Origin: Mucilaginibacter paludis DSM 18603
GTDB lineage: Bacteria > Bacteroidota > Bacteroidia > Sphingobacteriales > Sphingobacteriaceae
NCBI RefSeq assembly: GCF_000166195.2
Contig: NZ_CM001403.1
Location: forward strand, 2,684,432-2,748,431
DNA: 64,000 nucleotides
Reading direction: 5' to 3'
Shown here: piece by piece, positions 10,289 to 18,741 of the stretch
Layout of the letters: each line of letters starts with the position of its first letter
Position numbering within the stretch: the stretch's first letter is position 1
Made by a program: the position numbers and the translations under genes
Notes under the pieces: generated by a model
What the model was told of the DNA's origin: nothing
The model's input: only the letters and a program-made list of their open reading frames with translations
The model's database searches: none

Positions 10289-10849
10289 TTAAATTCGGCC
10301 AAAGAGAAGGCAGGCGAAAATCATCCAAATAGTCAATAATGACCGTATTTGTTGCGAAGATGTTATTAACTGATTCTGTACAGTTTTTTGGGTAATATTG
10401 AGTTCTTCCGCTATCGCCTTGGTCTTCATATTATCTTCAAAGCGCATGCGGAATATTTTTTGTCGTTGCGCAGGCATTGTGCCAACCATATCATTGTATG
10501 CCGCCCACAACTCCTTACTAACAATATTTGTGTCTGCGGATGATGCCTGTAAGGGAAGGTTTTCTAAAGCATCAAAGAAATCAACTGTGATCTTATGGCT
10601 CGCTACTTGTTTTAATACACCATAGCGTACACTTGAATATAAATAGCTGTCAAGGCTTTCAATCTCCAACCTTTCCCGTCTTTCCCATAAGGTAACAAAC
10701 AAATCCTGTACAAGATCTTTACTTTGCTTTTTATCCTTTAGGCGATTATAAGCCATAACATAAAGCTTCTTCCAATATTTTTTATATATTTTGGAAAACG
10801 CATCGTTATCACCCTGGCCAATAAGTTGGAGCAATTGTTGATCTTCCAT
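10289..10849 (-). CDS. ECF RNA polymerase sigma factor
   Basis: A 186-residue ECF sigma factor. Region 2 is visible as AFSKIYKKYWKKLYVMAYNR followed by KDLVQDLFVTLW. Region 4 is visible as MPAQRQKIFRMRFEDNMKTK and an HTH with AIAEELNITQKTVQNQL. The extreme C-terminus is hydrophobic (IWMIFACLLFG), as in many Bacteroidota FecI-like sigma factors. No FecR-like anti-sigma gene lies next to it. It sits upstream of, and in the same direction as, the TIG-lipoprotein/TonB-receptor operon and probably drives it. A TAATTTTG promoter element lies 20 bases before the start codon. Confidence 0.9.
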   Translation of the reverse strand: MEDQQLLQLIGQGDNDAFSKIYKKYWKKLYVMAYNRLKDKKQSKDLVQDLFVTLWERRERLEIESLDSYLYSSVRYGVLKQVASHKITVDFFDALENLPLQASSADTNIVSKELWAAYNDMVGTMPAQRQKIFRMRFEDNMKTKAIAEELNITQKTVQNQLITSSQQIRSLLTIWMIFACLLFGRI

Positions 10850-10869
10850 CCAGCGCTATCTTATAGCGC

Positions 10870-10877
10870 CAAAATTA
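10870..10877 (-). promoter_or_regulatory. -7 promoter element of the ECF sigma gene
   Basis: TAATTTTG on the minus strand matches the Bacteroidota -7 consensus TAnnTTTG and lies about 20 bases before the ATG at 10849. No good -33 TTG is present at the usual spacing, so the call is weak. Confidence 0.35.
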
Positions 10878-10998
10878 TTATTCCAATGTTAACTCAGCCT
10901 CTGTTTTAAGTTAAGGATATTATCGCATGATCTTTGGGATATCTCTTTCTTTTAAAAAATATTAGCAAGGTACGGTTATTCACATATCTTATTTTATA

Positions 10999-11130
10999 TC
11001 AGATATTTACCATTATTAAACATGCTTGATAGGTATCAATATTATTACAAACTTCAGTTATTGGATGGCCATTAGGGCAAGTCATATTATACCGCTTCGC
11101 TGCGCTAAATGATATTTCTTTTTGTTTCAT
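10999..11130 (-). CDS. Small hypothetical protein (43 aa)
   Basis: A short open frame starts at an ATG at 11130 and ends at TGA. An AGGAAAAA stretch a few bases upstream of the ATG could act as a ribosome site. The product is about 43 residues, with a lysine-rich start and a TCPNGHP segment that contains one of its three cysteines. I do not recognise it. It follows another tiny open frame by 39 bases on the same strand, and both lie between the sigma factor and the tRNA fragment. Codon use looks coding-like, but at this length it could be chance. Confidence 0.3.
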   Translation of the reverse strand: MKQKEISFSAAKRYNMTCPNGHPITEVCNNIDTYQACLIMVNI

Positions 11131-11169
11131 AAGCTGATTTTTCCTGTCTTTTGTTTCTCTGTTTGTTTC

Positions 11170-11286
11170 TTATTCGTCAGGGTCGAGAAGTGTGTCCGGT
11201 TTAAAATATCTGTTGAGCAGGGCTTCGGTTGGTGATCCTCTATATATCTTAACGTCAGATATCATTTTGGGTTGTACAGAATACAT
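11170..11286 (-). CDS. Small hypothetical protein or gene remnant (38 aa from ATG)
   Basis: The frame is open for 60 codons upstream of the TAA at 11170-11172, with an ATG at 11286 giving 38 residues ending LLNRYFKPDTLLDPDE. The composition looks like real protein, but the short length and lack of a start for the longer frame suggest either a tiny gene or the C-terminal remnant of a larger one. It sits 150 bases inside the terminator and tRNA scar. I do not recognise a family. Confidence 0.3.
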   Translation of the reverse strand: MYSVQPKMISDVKIYRGSPTEALLNRYFKPDTLLDPDE

Positions 11287-11437
11287 TTTTCCTATGTTCA
11301 GGGAATGGTTACCCGTTGAGTCGTTCGAAAAGTTCCTTGAAATACCTTTTCAGTTGGAGGGGTTGGTCATCTCGATATAGGCCACCTGTAGTACAGAAAG
11401 TATTGTTTATGTTTTTTTTGGGAAATTTTCTGCAAAT

Positions 11438-11471
11438 AAAAAAACCCCACTCGCCAGAGTGGGGTTTTTTT
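11438..11471. terminator. Bidirectional rho-independent terminator
   Basis: A perfect inverted repeat with an ACCCCACTC / GAGTGGGGT stem and a GCCA loop is flanked by seven A on one side and seven T on the other, so it can work in both directions. On the minus strand it lies directly downstream of the tRNA-Asn 3' half and is probably the native terminator of that tRNA gene. Confidence 0.85.
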
Positions 11472-11484
11472 ATTGATTTTCAGG

Positions 11485-11527
11485 CTCCTGAGGCTGGGCT
11501 CGAACCAGCGACCCTCTGATTAACAGG
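11485..11527 (-). tRNA. tRNA-Asn(GTT) 3' half, orphan fragment (putative attachment-site scar)
   Basis: Read on the minus strand, the sequence from the anticodon loop CTGTTAA onward follows tRNA-Asn. It has a TCAGA anticodon-stem strand, then a perfect T-arm (GCTGG, loop TTCGAGC, CCAGC), then the acceptor strand CTCAGGA, discriminator G and CC. The 5' half is missing: the bases before the loop (ATCCCC) do not pair with the 3' anticodon-stem strand, and no D-arm with GG is present. A TCCTGAT lies about 38 bases before the loop and could pair with six of the seven acceptor bases, but spacing and D-arm do not fit a working tRNA. Integrative elements typically leave such 3' fragments as direct repeats. 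The native terminator on the fragment's 3' side implies that the element lies toward higher coordinates. Confidence 0.6.
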
Positions 11528-12206
11528 GGGATAGTGAACCAATGCAACACGCTGCATATCAGGATTTTATACTTTCAAATTTTACTTTTGTTACATATTT
11601 GTAACAAAAAATCTTACTAACTCAAAAGTAAGAAAACCAATAATAATTACCAACTAAAAGGAAAAATAACCTACCAATAAAATTCAAACTATTACCGAAA
11701 TTCCTCTGTATCCATCAATTCCTTTAAAGAAATTTGAAACGCACTAAAAAGAGCTGAAAGCGTACTAACACTGGCATTCGGTAGATAAAACAGACTATAG
11801 GATAAAATGATCCTATTTTTCATACCAACAATAAATAGACCATTTTAATGCAAATCAGCTTTTTTCTATGGAAAACTTAACAATACGCGCAGAAATATGC
11901 GCGTAGGAGCACTTTATACATGCATTCGATACAACTATCTTGAATACTTCCCGCAAAGTAATTAATTTTAACTATTAATAAATACACAAGCTGATACATG
12001 ACACCAGCCTATATCCTTTTCCGAACACCCTGAAAAATAAACTAGTGCGAATTAAATTACTGTCTGCTATTTAATCAAAGAGCTTCTTTACCTATAAATT
12101 GTCAGAGGAAATATACAATCGCATTTTTCACAAGGCCATCTGGAGGAATGTAATAGGCTATTCGCGGCATTTGCAGTTGCTAACTAATTTTCAAAAGAAC
12201 GGGAAC
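11528..12206. other. AT-rich intergenic region, no gene seen
   Basis: About 680 AT-rich bases separate the tRNA scar from the AraC gene. I find no convincing reading frame. A short hairpin (ATGCA / TGCAT) lies just beside the tRNA fragment. The region probably holds the AraC promoter, but no TTG/TAnnTTTG pair stood out. Confidence 0.5.
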
Positions 12207-13208
12207 ATGGAAAAAATGCAAAGACCTATAGCACTAAAATTCAAATCACAGCATAAAATAATCCAAAAAATCAGCCAGGATTTTCTTAAGAAAGTTCGGT
12301 ATAGAGTTGGTCATGGTGAAAGAGAATTGATCGAAATTAAAGAGGGAACAATTTATTCTCAAAGACATAGCCATTATCTTTTTTATATAGAAATTATTGA
12401 ATTTCGGCTAACAGAGGAACTTGATATGAGTTATCTCGTTCACAATCCGGCATTATTCCTATTCTTTATGTTACACGGGAATGTTAGCTTTTCGTTAGCT
12501 GACGGCAATGCCATCGCAGATGCTGATAAGGGCGTATGCTATCCCACATACAATAAGCCAGGCGAATTTTTTGCCAATTTCCCCAAAGGACTACACTATC
12601 TGTTTTATATATCTACAAGACCCGGCTGGCTCAAAAATCACCTGGACGATTATCCATATCTCCGTGAATTCATGAACGGATTTGAACATAATACAGATCT
12701 GTACAGCCATTTGCCGCAATATCCTATTGTTGAGCCCATGCGAAAATTTTTACGCGAGTTATATAAAATAGATCTTGCCAGCCCACGTAATCTTGAAATT
12801 GGTATTACTAACAATTGTATGGGGCTTTTTGAGGAATACCATCGAATGCTCGAGTCAGGTAAAAGCTTGAAAAGTGAAAGTCCCAGAGAAATCATTATCA
12901 CGATCAGGGAACATATTGATAAAAACTTTACCGATCCGGATATTGGGAATTTAACTATGCTTGCAGAACGTTTTCCCCTATCCGACCGAAGCATCAGACG
13001 GCTGTTTCCCATTGTAACGCAATATTCGATACATGACTATGTCGAGATTTTACGGGTGAATTACGGGCACGAATTATTGCGGAAAACAAGGCTACTTGTA
13101 AAAGAAATCGCATTCAAAACAGGCTTTAAACATTCTCATTATTTTACAATGGTGTACAAAAAACATTTTACAATTTCTCCTAAAGAGGCCCGTAAAGGCA
13201 GACTTTAA
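12207..13208 (+). CDS. AraC-family transcriptional regulator
   Basis: A 333-residue regulator from the ATG at 12207, preceded by an AAAAGAACGGG stretch. A TTG start at 12099 would add 36 unconvincing residues. The last ~105 residues form the double helix-turn-helix of AraC/XylS proteins: IREHIDKNFTDPDIGNLTML, then LSDRSIRRLFPIV, then VKEIAFKTGFKHSHYFTMVY and the closing KKHFTISPKEAR. The N-terminal ~220 residues probably form a cupin-like sensor. The gene is divergent from nothing and lies upstream of the LanKC gene on the same strand, so it is the likely local regulator of that cluster. Confidence 0.85.
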   Translation: MEKMQRPIALKFKSQHKIIQKISQDFLKKVRYRVGHGERELIEIKEGTIYSQRHSHYLFYIEIIEFRLTEELDMSYLVHNPALFLFFMLHGNVSFSLADGNAIADADKGVCYPTYNKPGEFFANFPKGLHYLFYISTRPGWLKNHLDDYPYLREFMNGFEHNTDLYSHLPQYPIVEPMRKFLRELYKIDLASPRNLEIGITNNCMGLFEEYHRMLESGKSLKSESPREIIITIREHIDKNFTDPDIGNLTMLAERFPLSDRSIRRLFPIVTQYSIHDYVEILRVNYGHELLRKTRLLVKEIAFKTGFKHSHYFTMVYKKHFTISPKEARKGRL

Positions 13209-13751
13209 GTTCAAAATATCAAAATTTGACAAAATGGAGGCCTGAAATAAAACGTTCTTGGCCAAAATGCGATATTTTCTATACCGAAATTTATGTCATT
13301 CAATCAGATAAAAAAGATTGTATAATACGCATGGGGAGTACCGGCATTCATAACGCAATTTCCAGGCGACAAGCATCGCACTAAGGTGATAGTCCCCTGA
13401 CCTAATTAAGCTGTCATCCATGTTTAAACCGGTGGTACTCGTAAGTTGGTTGCCGAATCAGGTGCAAGGAACGCAGGCGCAGCGATAAGTGCAAGTATAA
13501 AAAATGGGCGGATCGTATCAAGGCTACGGTCGTGCTAAAAAGTAAATTAGAAAACAAATAAATGAAACGACGGAAACGCAACAATATGAGAGATTGAAAG
13601 GCATATTAACCGGTCTTCTCTGCTTATGTCCAAGGCAACGCTAACCGTCGTTTCATTGAAATTGGAATCGATGATTTATAAGAACATCGCCATTATATGC
13701 GGTTGTTTACAAAGTAAAAAGTCAAGATAAGCTATAATTTCAATCGCAGCC
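13209..13751. other. Intergenic region with a long inverted repeat
   Basis: No convincing gene is present in these ~540 bases. Short open stretches (for example around 13430-13535) look faintly coding but lack starts and are broken by stops, so they may be decayed remnants. The inverted repeat is listed separately. Confidence 0.5.
13561..13657. repeat. 13-bp inverted repeat, MITE-like or regulatory
   Basis: AATGAAACGACGG at 13561-13573 is exactly repeated in inverse orientation at 13645-13657, spacing 71 bases. This occurs about 95 bases before the LanKC start. No target-site duplication flanks the 97-bp unit, so it may be a small mobile-element remnant, a hairpin in the leader, or a protein-binding arrangement. 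Confidence 0.5.
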
Positions 13752-16352
13752 ATGAAAGAGCAATACGCCAATACACCAGTTCAAACTGAAATTGCACCTG
13801 TGGCATGTGGTGATTTTAACGGGAATTATGCTGCCGTTTTGACAAAGTATGGATTGGAACATCAGACTTTCGGTAATTATTTAGAAGTTGGCCGTAAAAG
13901 CGGGATTCAGGGATGGGTATTGTATATTTCTATTATCCGGCAAGAGATGACTTCATTCATGGAGCAATTTTTAAATAGTTATCTCCCTTTACATTTTTCA
14001 TTTACCATCCCGGCTAACAGAACTATACATACCATGATTTTGGATGGGAGCTTTGGCCGTGATGCAATCGGGAAAGTAATAACCATTTATCCTGAAAACA
14101 AAGAAGCAGCACAAAGCCTTGCCGCTGAATTGATTAAACTGACAAAAGATTTCGCCGGGCCGGATATACCCGCCGCAATTCACCTCGGCGGCCATGTATA
14201 TACCAGTTTTATTCATGAGTTATCAACGGAAAAGAAGGCTAAGTGGCCATTCGATCCTATAAAAGAAAAAAAAATCACGAAACCTGGTCGTTGGATCGGC
14301 AAATATTTAATCGTTTCTCAATTAAAAGGCGATGCAAAAGGTAACGTATACAAATGCCTGAATCTTAATAACTGGAAAAACATTCACTGGTGCGTGATTA
14401 AACAAGGGGCAGCGCACCAATGTGCTGACGATTTCGGAAGATCTATCAAAGACAGGCTGGAATGGCAATACGAATTACTAAGGGATTTGGAAGGGGAAAT
14501 TTCGGTTTCTAAACCAATAGATTATTTCGAACATAAAAATGATGCCTACTTAGCTATAGAATACGTTGAAGGCACACACTTATATGATAAAATCAACCAG
14601 TTGCACCAGGGGGCAATGTGGATAGCGATGCCGGTTGAAGCTAAACGGGAACTCATTAAAATGCTGGTAGCTGTTGTTGAAATAGTGGATCAATTTCACA
14701 GCCAGGACCTGGTTCACCGCGACCTTAATCCCGGAAACTTTTTAGTCCGTGCGGACGGCTCAATTGTAGCTATCGATATTGAACTGACTTACGATTACTG
14801 TTCCAATGTTCCGAAGCCGGCCTATACCTTAGGGACGCCCGGCTATATTTCGCCTGAGCAAATGCAGTTTAAGACACCCGACCTTGAAGATGATTATTAC
14901 GGGCTGGGGGCTTTAATGCTAAAAGCTTTTACGGGCATATCTCCATCAAAATTTACAGGCAATGATGAGGAAGTCGTTTTCAATGCGATGAAATTCTTTA
15001 CGGGTAACAATGCGATTGCATCGCTGATCAGCAGGTGCCTGGCTCATGATCCAGAATCAAGACCCGAAATCAAGTCCATACAACATTCGCTGTCCGTCTA
15101 TGATGCGTTACTATTAACCAACCTAAAAATCGAATATCCGGAACCTGAAATTAAAGTTCACGGGGATGAGAATACGGAAATAAAAGAACTCGTTCAAAAA
15201 GGATTAAATGCCCTGGCAAATCCTATCATGATGGATCAGTCTGGCTATTGGATTAGTAAAGGCAGTGAAATGGGCGATGCCATAGCCAATGAATTTCGCA
15301 ACTATGAATCAGTCCGGGGCTTTGCTAACGGCACTGAAGGTATCCTGTACATGCTTGCTAATGCTAAAAACGATGGATTTGATCTTGAGGAATTGAATAT
15401 TCCTATCCATAGAAATTTAGAACGTTTGGACGCAAACACTGCTCAAATTAAAGGTGACGACTCCGGCTTGTTTTACGGAAGTTCAGGCAATTCGGTGGCC
15501 TTATGCGCCTTGATCAATGCAGGTCTTTTGGAGAAAAACATCCACTATCATCATCAAATTTATCAAGGCGTTACTAAACCATCCAACGGTGTTAACCTGG
15601 CCACCGGGAGTTCGGGACGTGGACTGGCAATGATATCCTGTGCGTCTCATAACCAACAACAGTTATATGAGCAGGAGTTACATTCAATAGTTTCAGATTT
15701 ACTGAAACAACAGCAATTCGATGGATCATGGATAATTAAAAAACATCCATCCGACAAAAAAGGAGTCAAGATATTAGGCTTTTCGTATGGAATAGCAGGT
15801 ATTGTTTATTTCTTACTGAACTATTATTCAAAATATGATGATTTAAACGTTAAAGAGCCCATATATAAAGCATTATCCTGGCTTTTAAAACAACGAATTT
15901 TATCAAACGGTCATTTGTTATGGCCGCTAAATTCAAAAAATCGAGGAATAGACCCCTGGTTTGAATATGGCTTTACCGGGGTCGCCTTAACCTTTATAAA
16001 GGCTTATGAAGTATTTAAAGAAAATACATTTAAAGAAGCCGCTATCGATGCCCTGTCAAGCCACCCTAAATTTATATCCAGCAATTACATAACTGTGAAT
16101 AATGGGCTGGCGGGCTTGGGACACGTTTATATTGAAGCTTATAAAGTATTTAAAAATGAAGATTGGAGAGATCGTGCCAGGTACATCGTGTATTATTTAA
16201 TGTACTGCCGCAAGACCGAGGCAGATGGAATTGCTTATTGGCAGGAAGGGAACTTTACCCAGCCCTCTGCCGGTTACATGAACGGGAATGTAGGCATTAT
16301 AAACTTTCTCATGCACTACTTATATCCTGAAAAAAATGAAATTATAATTTAA
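13752..16352 (+). CDS. lanKC: Class III lanthipeptide synthetase (LanKC-type)
   Basis: An 866-residue three-domain enzyme. Residues 1-185 match the N-terminal lyase-like part of class III synthetases. Residues ~185-455 are a Ser/Thr-kinase domain with ATP lysine K217 (VIKQG), catalytic loop HRDLNPGN (322-329), metal-binding AIDIE (~340) and TPGYISPEQ (362-370). Residues ~520-866 are a LanC-like cyclase (alpha/alpha barrel) with GFANGTEGIL, SYGIAGIVYF, EYGFTGVALT and GYMNGNVGII turns. The Cys and Cys-His zinc ligands of LanC/LanL are absent, which fits class III rather than class IV. Such enzymes phosphorylate Ser/Thr of a precursor peptide, eliminate phosphate and close (labionin or lanthionine) rings. 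The next genes, a MauE-like protein and a small secreted protein, follow immediately. The substrate is not proven. Confidence 0.85.
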   Translation: MKEQYANTPVQTEIAPVACGDFNGNYAAVLTKYGLEHQTFGNYLEVGRKSGIQGWVLYISIIRQEMTSFMEQFLNSYLPLHFSFTIPANRTIHTMILDGSFGRDAIGKVITIYPENKEAAQSLAAELIKLTKDFAGPDIPAAIHLGGHVYTSFIHELSTEKKAKWPFDPIKEKKITKPGRWIGKYLIVSQLKGDAKGNVYKCLNLNNWKNIHWCVIKQGAAHQCADDFGRSIKDRLEWQYELLRDLEGEISVSKPIDYFEHKNDAYLAIEYVEGTHLYDKINQLHQGAMWIAMPVEAKRELIKMLVAVVEIVDQFHSQDLVHRDLNPGNFLVRADGSIVAIDIELTYDYCSNVPKPAYTLGTPGYISPEQMQFKTPDLEDDYYGLGALMLKAFTGISPSKFTGNDEEVVFNAMKFFTGNNAIASLISRCLAHDPESRPEIKSIQHSLSVYDALLLTNLKIEYPEPEIKVHGDENTEIKELVQKGLNALANPIMMDQSGYWISKGSEMGDAIANEFRNYESVRGFANGTEGILYMLANAKNDGFDLEELNIPIHRNLERLDANTAQIKGDDSGLFYGSSGNSVALCALINAGLLEKNIHYHHQIYQGVTKPSNGVNLATGSSGRGLAMISCASHNQQQLYEQELHSIVSDLLKQQQFDGSWIIKKHPSDKKGVKILGFSYGIAGIVYFLLNYYSKYDDLNVKEPIYKALSWLLKQRILSNGHLLWPLNSKNRGIDPWFEYGFTGVALTFIKAYEVFKENTFKEAAIDALSSHPKFISSNYITVNNGLAGLGHVYIEAYKVFKNEDWRDRARYIVYYLMYCRKTEADGIAYWQEGNFTQPSAGYMNGNVGIINFLMHYLYPEKNEIII

Positions 16353-16829
16353 ATGCATGTTAATATGAAAAAGCAAGTATTTAAGGAATTTCTTATTGCA
16401 GCTTTAGTATTGCTTTTTATATATGCAAGCTTTAGCAAGTATGCTGATTTTCCCTACTTTCAGCAGTCAATGCACAGGCAACCATTTCCGAGTTGGATGT
16501 CGGATTTATTAATTTGGTTAATCCCCCCGTTTGAGATAATAATAGCTGGACTATTAGCCTTTTGGAAAACACGGCTATATGGTTTAATTGCATTTATATC
16601 GTTAATGGGCATATTCACTCTATACATTACTGCAATTTTAATGAACATTTTCCCGATAGTACCTTGCAGCTGCGGCGGGATAATACAATCCTTTGGATGG
16701 CTGCAACACTTATTTTTCAACTTGGTTTTTATTTTAATTGCTGGAATAGCACTTACAATAAATTCAAAAGAATTGAAGAAAGATAAAGTTAAAACAGAGA
16801 TAAACTTAAAAAATGCTTATCAAGCATAG
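16353..16829 (+). CDS. MauE/DoxX-like redox-associated membrane protein
   Basis: A 158-residue protein with four predicted membrane helices. Family features are a YADFPYF segment after the first helix, LIPPFEIIIAGLL in the second, LYITAILMNIFPIVPCSCGG at the end of the third, and FFNLVFILIAGIAL in the fourth. MauE-type proteins act in disulfide formation or electron transfer for exported proteins, and the CSCGG pair is the likely redox site. The ATG follows the LanKC stop with no gap (a second ATG lies at 16365), so the two are translationally linked. This suggests that a product of this operon needs thiol oxidation outside the cytoplasm. Confidence 0.75.
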   Translation: MHVNMKKQVFKEFLIAALVLLFIYASFSKYADFPYFQQSMHRQPFPSWMSDLLIWLIPPFEIIIAGLLAFWKTRLYGLIAFISLMGIFTLYITAILMNIFPIVPCSCGGIIQSFGWLQHLFFNLVFILIAGIALTINSKELKKDKVKTEINLKNAYQA

Positions 16830-16907
16830 AAAATATTTCACGCGCGAAATCAGGTTAAAGCCAGTCCTGGATAAAACCGGCCTTTAAATAATTAAAAAGT
16901 TAATATT

Positions 16908-17201
16908 ATGAAAAAGATCAGTATGGCCCTGATGGCCTTAGCAGCCGTAACAGGTATCAGCAGCGCTTTTGCGTTTAACCACCCGTTTAAACACAAAGCA
17001 AACAGTGTTACTTATTATGGGGTTGGAACAGCAAGCAATTTTTCTTGGAAATTAGCGCCCGAAGGCTCATGCCGTGGAACCAATATTCCAAATGCTGCCT
17101 GTACTATTACCTCAACCTACGATGTTACTGGAGCGGCTTACAACAACACCATGCCTGCCGGAGCAACCATCGTGAATGGCGCTGGAAAATTACACAACTA
17201 A
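16908..17201 (+). CDS. Small secreted two-cysteine protein, DUF6520-like
   Basis: A 97-residue protein with a Sec signal (MKKISMALMALAAVTG...SAFA) and a mature part of about 75 residues rich in Ser, Thr, Asn and Gly. It has two cysteines ten residues apart (GSCRGTNIPNAAC). This is the layout of the Bacteroidota DUF6520 family, which is often coded next to MauE-like genes; that recollection is general knowledge and not checked here. Lying in one operon with LanKC and MauE, it is the best candidate in the window for a precursor modified by LanKC or oxidised by the redox proteins. The Sec signal is unusual for a lanthipeptide leader, so it could equally be an unrelated secreted protein. Confidence 0.6.
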   Translation: MKKISMALMALAAVTGISSAFAFNHPFKHKANSVTYYGVGTASNFSWKLAPEGSCRGTNIPNAACTITSTYDVTGAAYNNTMPAGATIVNGAGKLHN

Positions 17202-17214
17202 ATGCAGCTATTGT

Positions 17215-17249
17215 AGAGGTTATTCCGAAATGTCACAGGAATAACCTCT
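17215..17249. terminator. Terminator hairpin between convergent operons
   Basis: AGAGGTTATTCC and GGAATAACCTCT form a perfect 12-bp stem with an 11-base loop, 13 bases after the stop of the DUF6520-like gene. The T-run after it is weak. It can serve both convergent transcripts. Confidence 0.7.
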
Positions 17250-17307
17250 ATTTAAGTTAGAAACGCGAATAATATTCAGGTTTAAACCTTATTAAATTGG
17301 TAGCACG

Positions 17308-18729
17308 TTAAAAACGAAGTTGGTCATTAATTAGATTCCTTAAATCATTTCCATTATCATCGAGTGGACTGATCGTATTACGCGTTATCCTCCCTACTTT
17401 ATTAATAACTATCAAAGTTGGAAAACTTAGTATGTTATAATAACGTATTATGGGATGATCCATCATCTTGCCGTCCGTATATAAGCTTGTTGATAAAGGT
17501 GAAGTATATGTGTTTTGTCTCAAGCTTGATATCCAAAGTTTCTTGTGATTATCAATGCTGATATTAATAAAGGCTACATCCTTTCCGATATATTCTTTTT
17601 CTAAAGATGTTAAAATTGGAGATAATTTTCGGCAGGCCCCACATCCGGTATACCAAAAGTCAAGAATAACCACCTTCCCTTTAAAATCGCTCATTTTATG
17701 CAAATTGTTAAGACTATCTTTTAGCAAGAAATTATATGCATACGCTCCTTCGGAATACGTATTTTTCAGTTTCAAAATAACGTTCCTATAATTCCTGTTA
17801 TGCACAAACCCAAGTGCATTGGTGATGATATCATTATTTAATTGATTCTCCTTCTCTTCATATAGTAGAAAACTTACAATTCTTTCGCGAAATTCCCCTG
17901 CATATTTCGTTTTAAAATATTTGTAAGCTTTTGCTAAGGCAAAACTCTGGCCTTTTAACAAGCAAGAATCCAAACGATAGGAATCAATTAAACCAATTGT
18001 ATAAAAATTAGATTTTGAAGCATATTCATTTTGATTGTAGCCGGATTGGCTGAATATCTCATTTCTATAGTGAGACATGGATAAAAGAAGGTCTGCTGTT
18101 GAGTCGGGATAGGCTCTGTAATAATGTTTAACCATCGCATACTTAAAAGACTCTTGTTTGCCTAAAATATCCCCCCTTATAATTGCAAGAATATTAGCTG
18201 GTACTTTTCCTTGATATTTTTCAAGTATAGATAGTTGCTTAAATACAGAGCTATCCATTAAAGCACAATTGATATGCATATTAGCAATTTTCCAGTTGTA
18301 TTTGTAGTTATATGAATGATCAATTTCAGTAAGAGACTGCAGTAATTTACAGGTCAAAGAACCTTTCCCTGCAAAATTAAGTTGACCTTTATATCCCGTG
18401 ATAACTACGTTGTCGCCTATGGAAATTAAGTTTGAATACAAATTAGGGGCGTTCATCCCTGGAAAATATAATGTAAAATAATTTGGTGATTGACCGGGTT
18501 GAACAAAGAATTTGAAAGATGAGTGTTTTACCACCACCTGCTGCCTGGTTTCTGAAAGATTGTTCATATCAAACTCACCGAATTTATAGAAAACCAGCTT
18601 TATCGTATCACCGTCCTTAAGGAAATTCAGGTTCCTTCCTGAAATAACTGCGTAATTCGGCTTTTTATATGCGAACGTACTTGACTGTATCGTTAGCAAC
18701 AATGCTATGAATATTAAAATGTGTTTCAT
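17308..18729 (-). CDS. TlpA-like thioredoxin-fold protein, exported
   Basis: A 473-residue protein with a signal peptide (KHILIFIALLLTIQSSTFA) and a long N-terminal part of unknown fold with a DUF4369-like opening. A C-terminal TlpA/ResA domain begins near residue 340: FKGKVVILDFWYTGCGACRK, then FINISIDNHKKLW and FPTLIVINKVGRI. The active site is CGAC, inside the usual WxxxCxxC setting, so it is probably a periplasmic disulfide reductase or oxidase. It starts 12 bases after the SusD gene and is the last gene of the SusC-SusD operon, converging with LanKC-MauE-DUF6520. Two redox proteins on both sides of the terminator suggest a shared thiol substrate. Confidence 0.8.
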   Translation of the reverse strand: MKHILIFIALLLTIQSSTFAYKKPNYAVISGRNLNFLKDGDTIKLVFYKFGEFDMNNLSETRQQVVVKHSSFKFFVQPGQSPNYFTLYFPGMNAPNLYSNLISIGDNVVITGYKGQLNFAGKGSLTCKLLQSLTEIDHSYNYKYNWKIANMHINCALMDSSVFKQLSILEKYQGKVPANILAIIRGDILGKQESFKYAMVKHYYRAYPDSTADLLLSMSHYRNEIFSQSGYNQNEYASKSNFYTIGLIDSYRLDSCLLKGQSFALAKAYKYFKTKYAGEFRERIVSFLLYEEKENQLNNDIITNALGFVHNRNYRNVILKLKNTYSEGAYAYNFLLKDSLNNLHKMSDFKGKVVILDFWYTGCGACRKLSPILTSLEKEYIGKDVAFINISIDNHKKLWISSLRQNTYTSPLSTSLYTDGKMMDHPIIRYYNILSFPTLIVINKVGRITRNTISPLDDNGNDLRNLINDQLRF

Positions 18730-18741
18730 AAAGGTGTTGGG

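Noticed and set aside
11316..11519. Plus-strand open frame ending in PEAGLEPATL
   Set aside because: Its end lies on the tRNA-Asn fragment and its middle on the terminator hairpin; this peptide ending is a known by-product of reading across tRNA sequence.
13752..16352. Class IV (LanL) synthetase
   Set aside because: LanL cyclase domains keep the zinc-binding Cys and Cys-His residues; here those positions are not Cys/His, so class III fits better.
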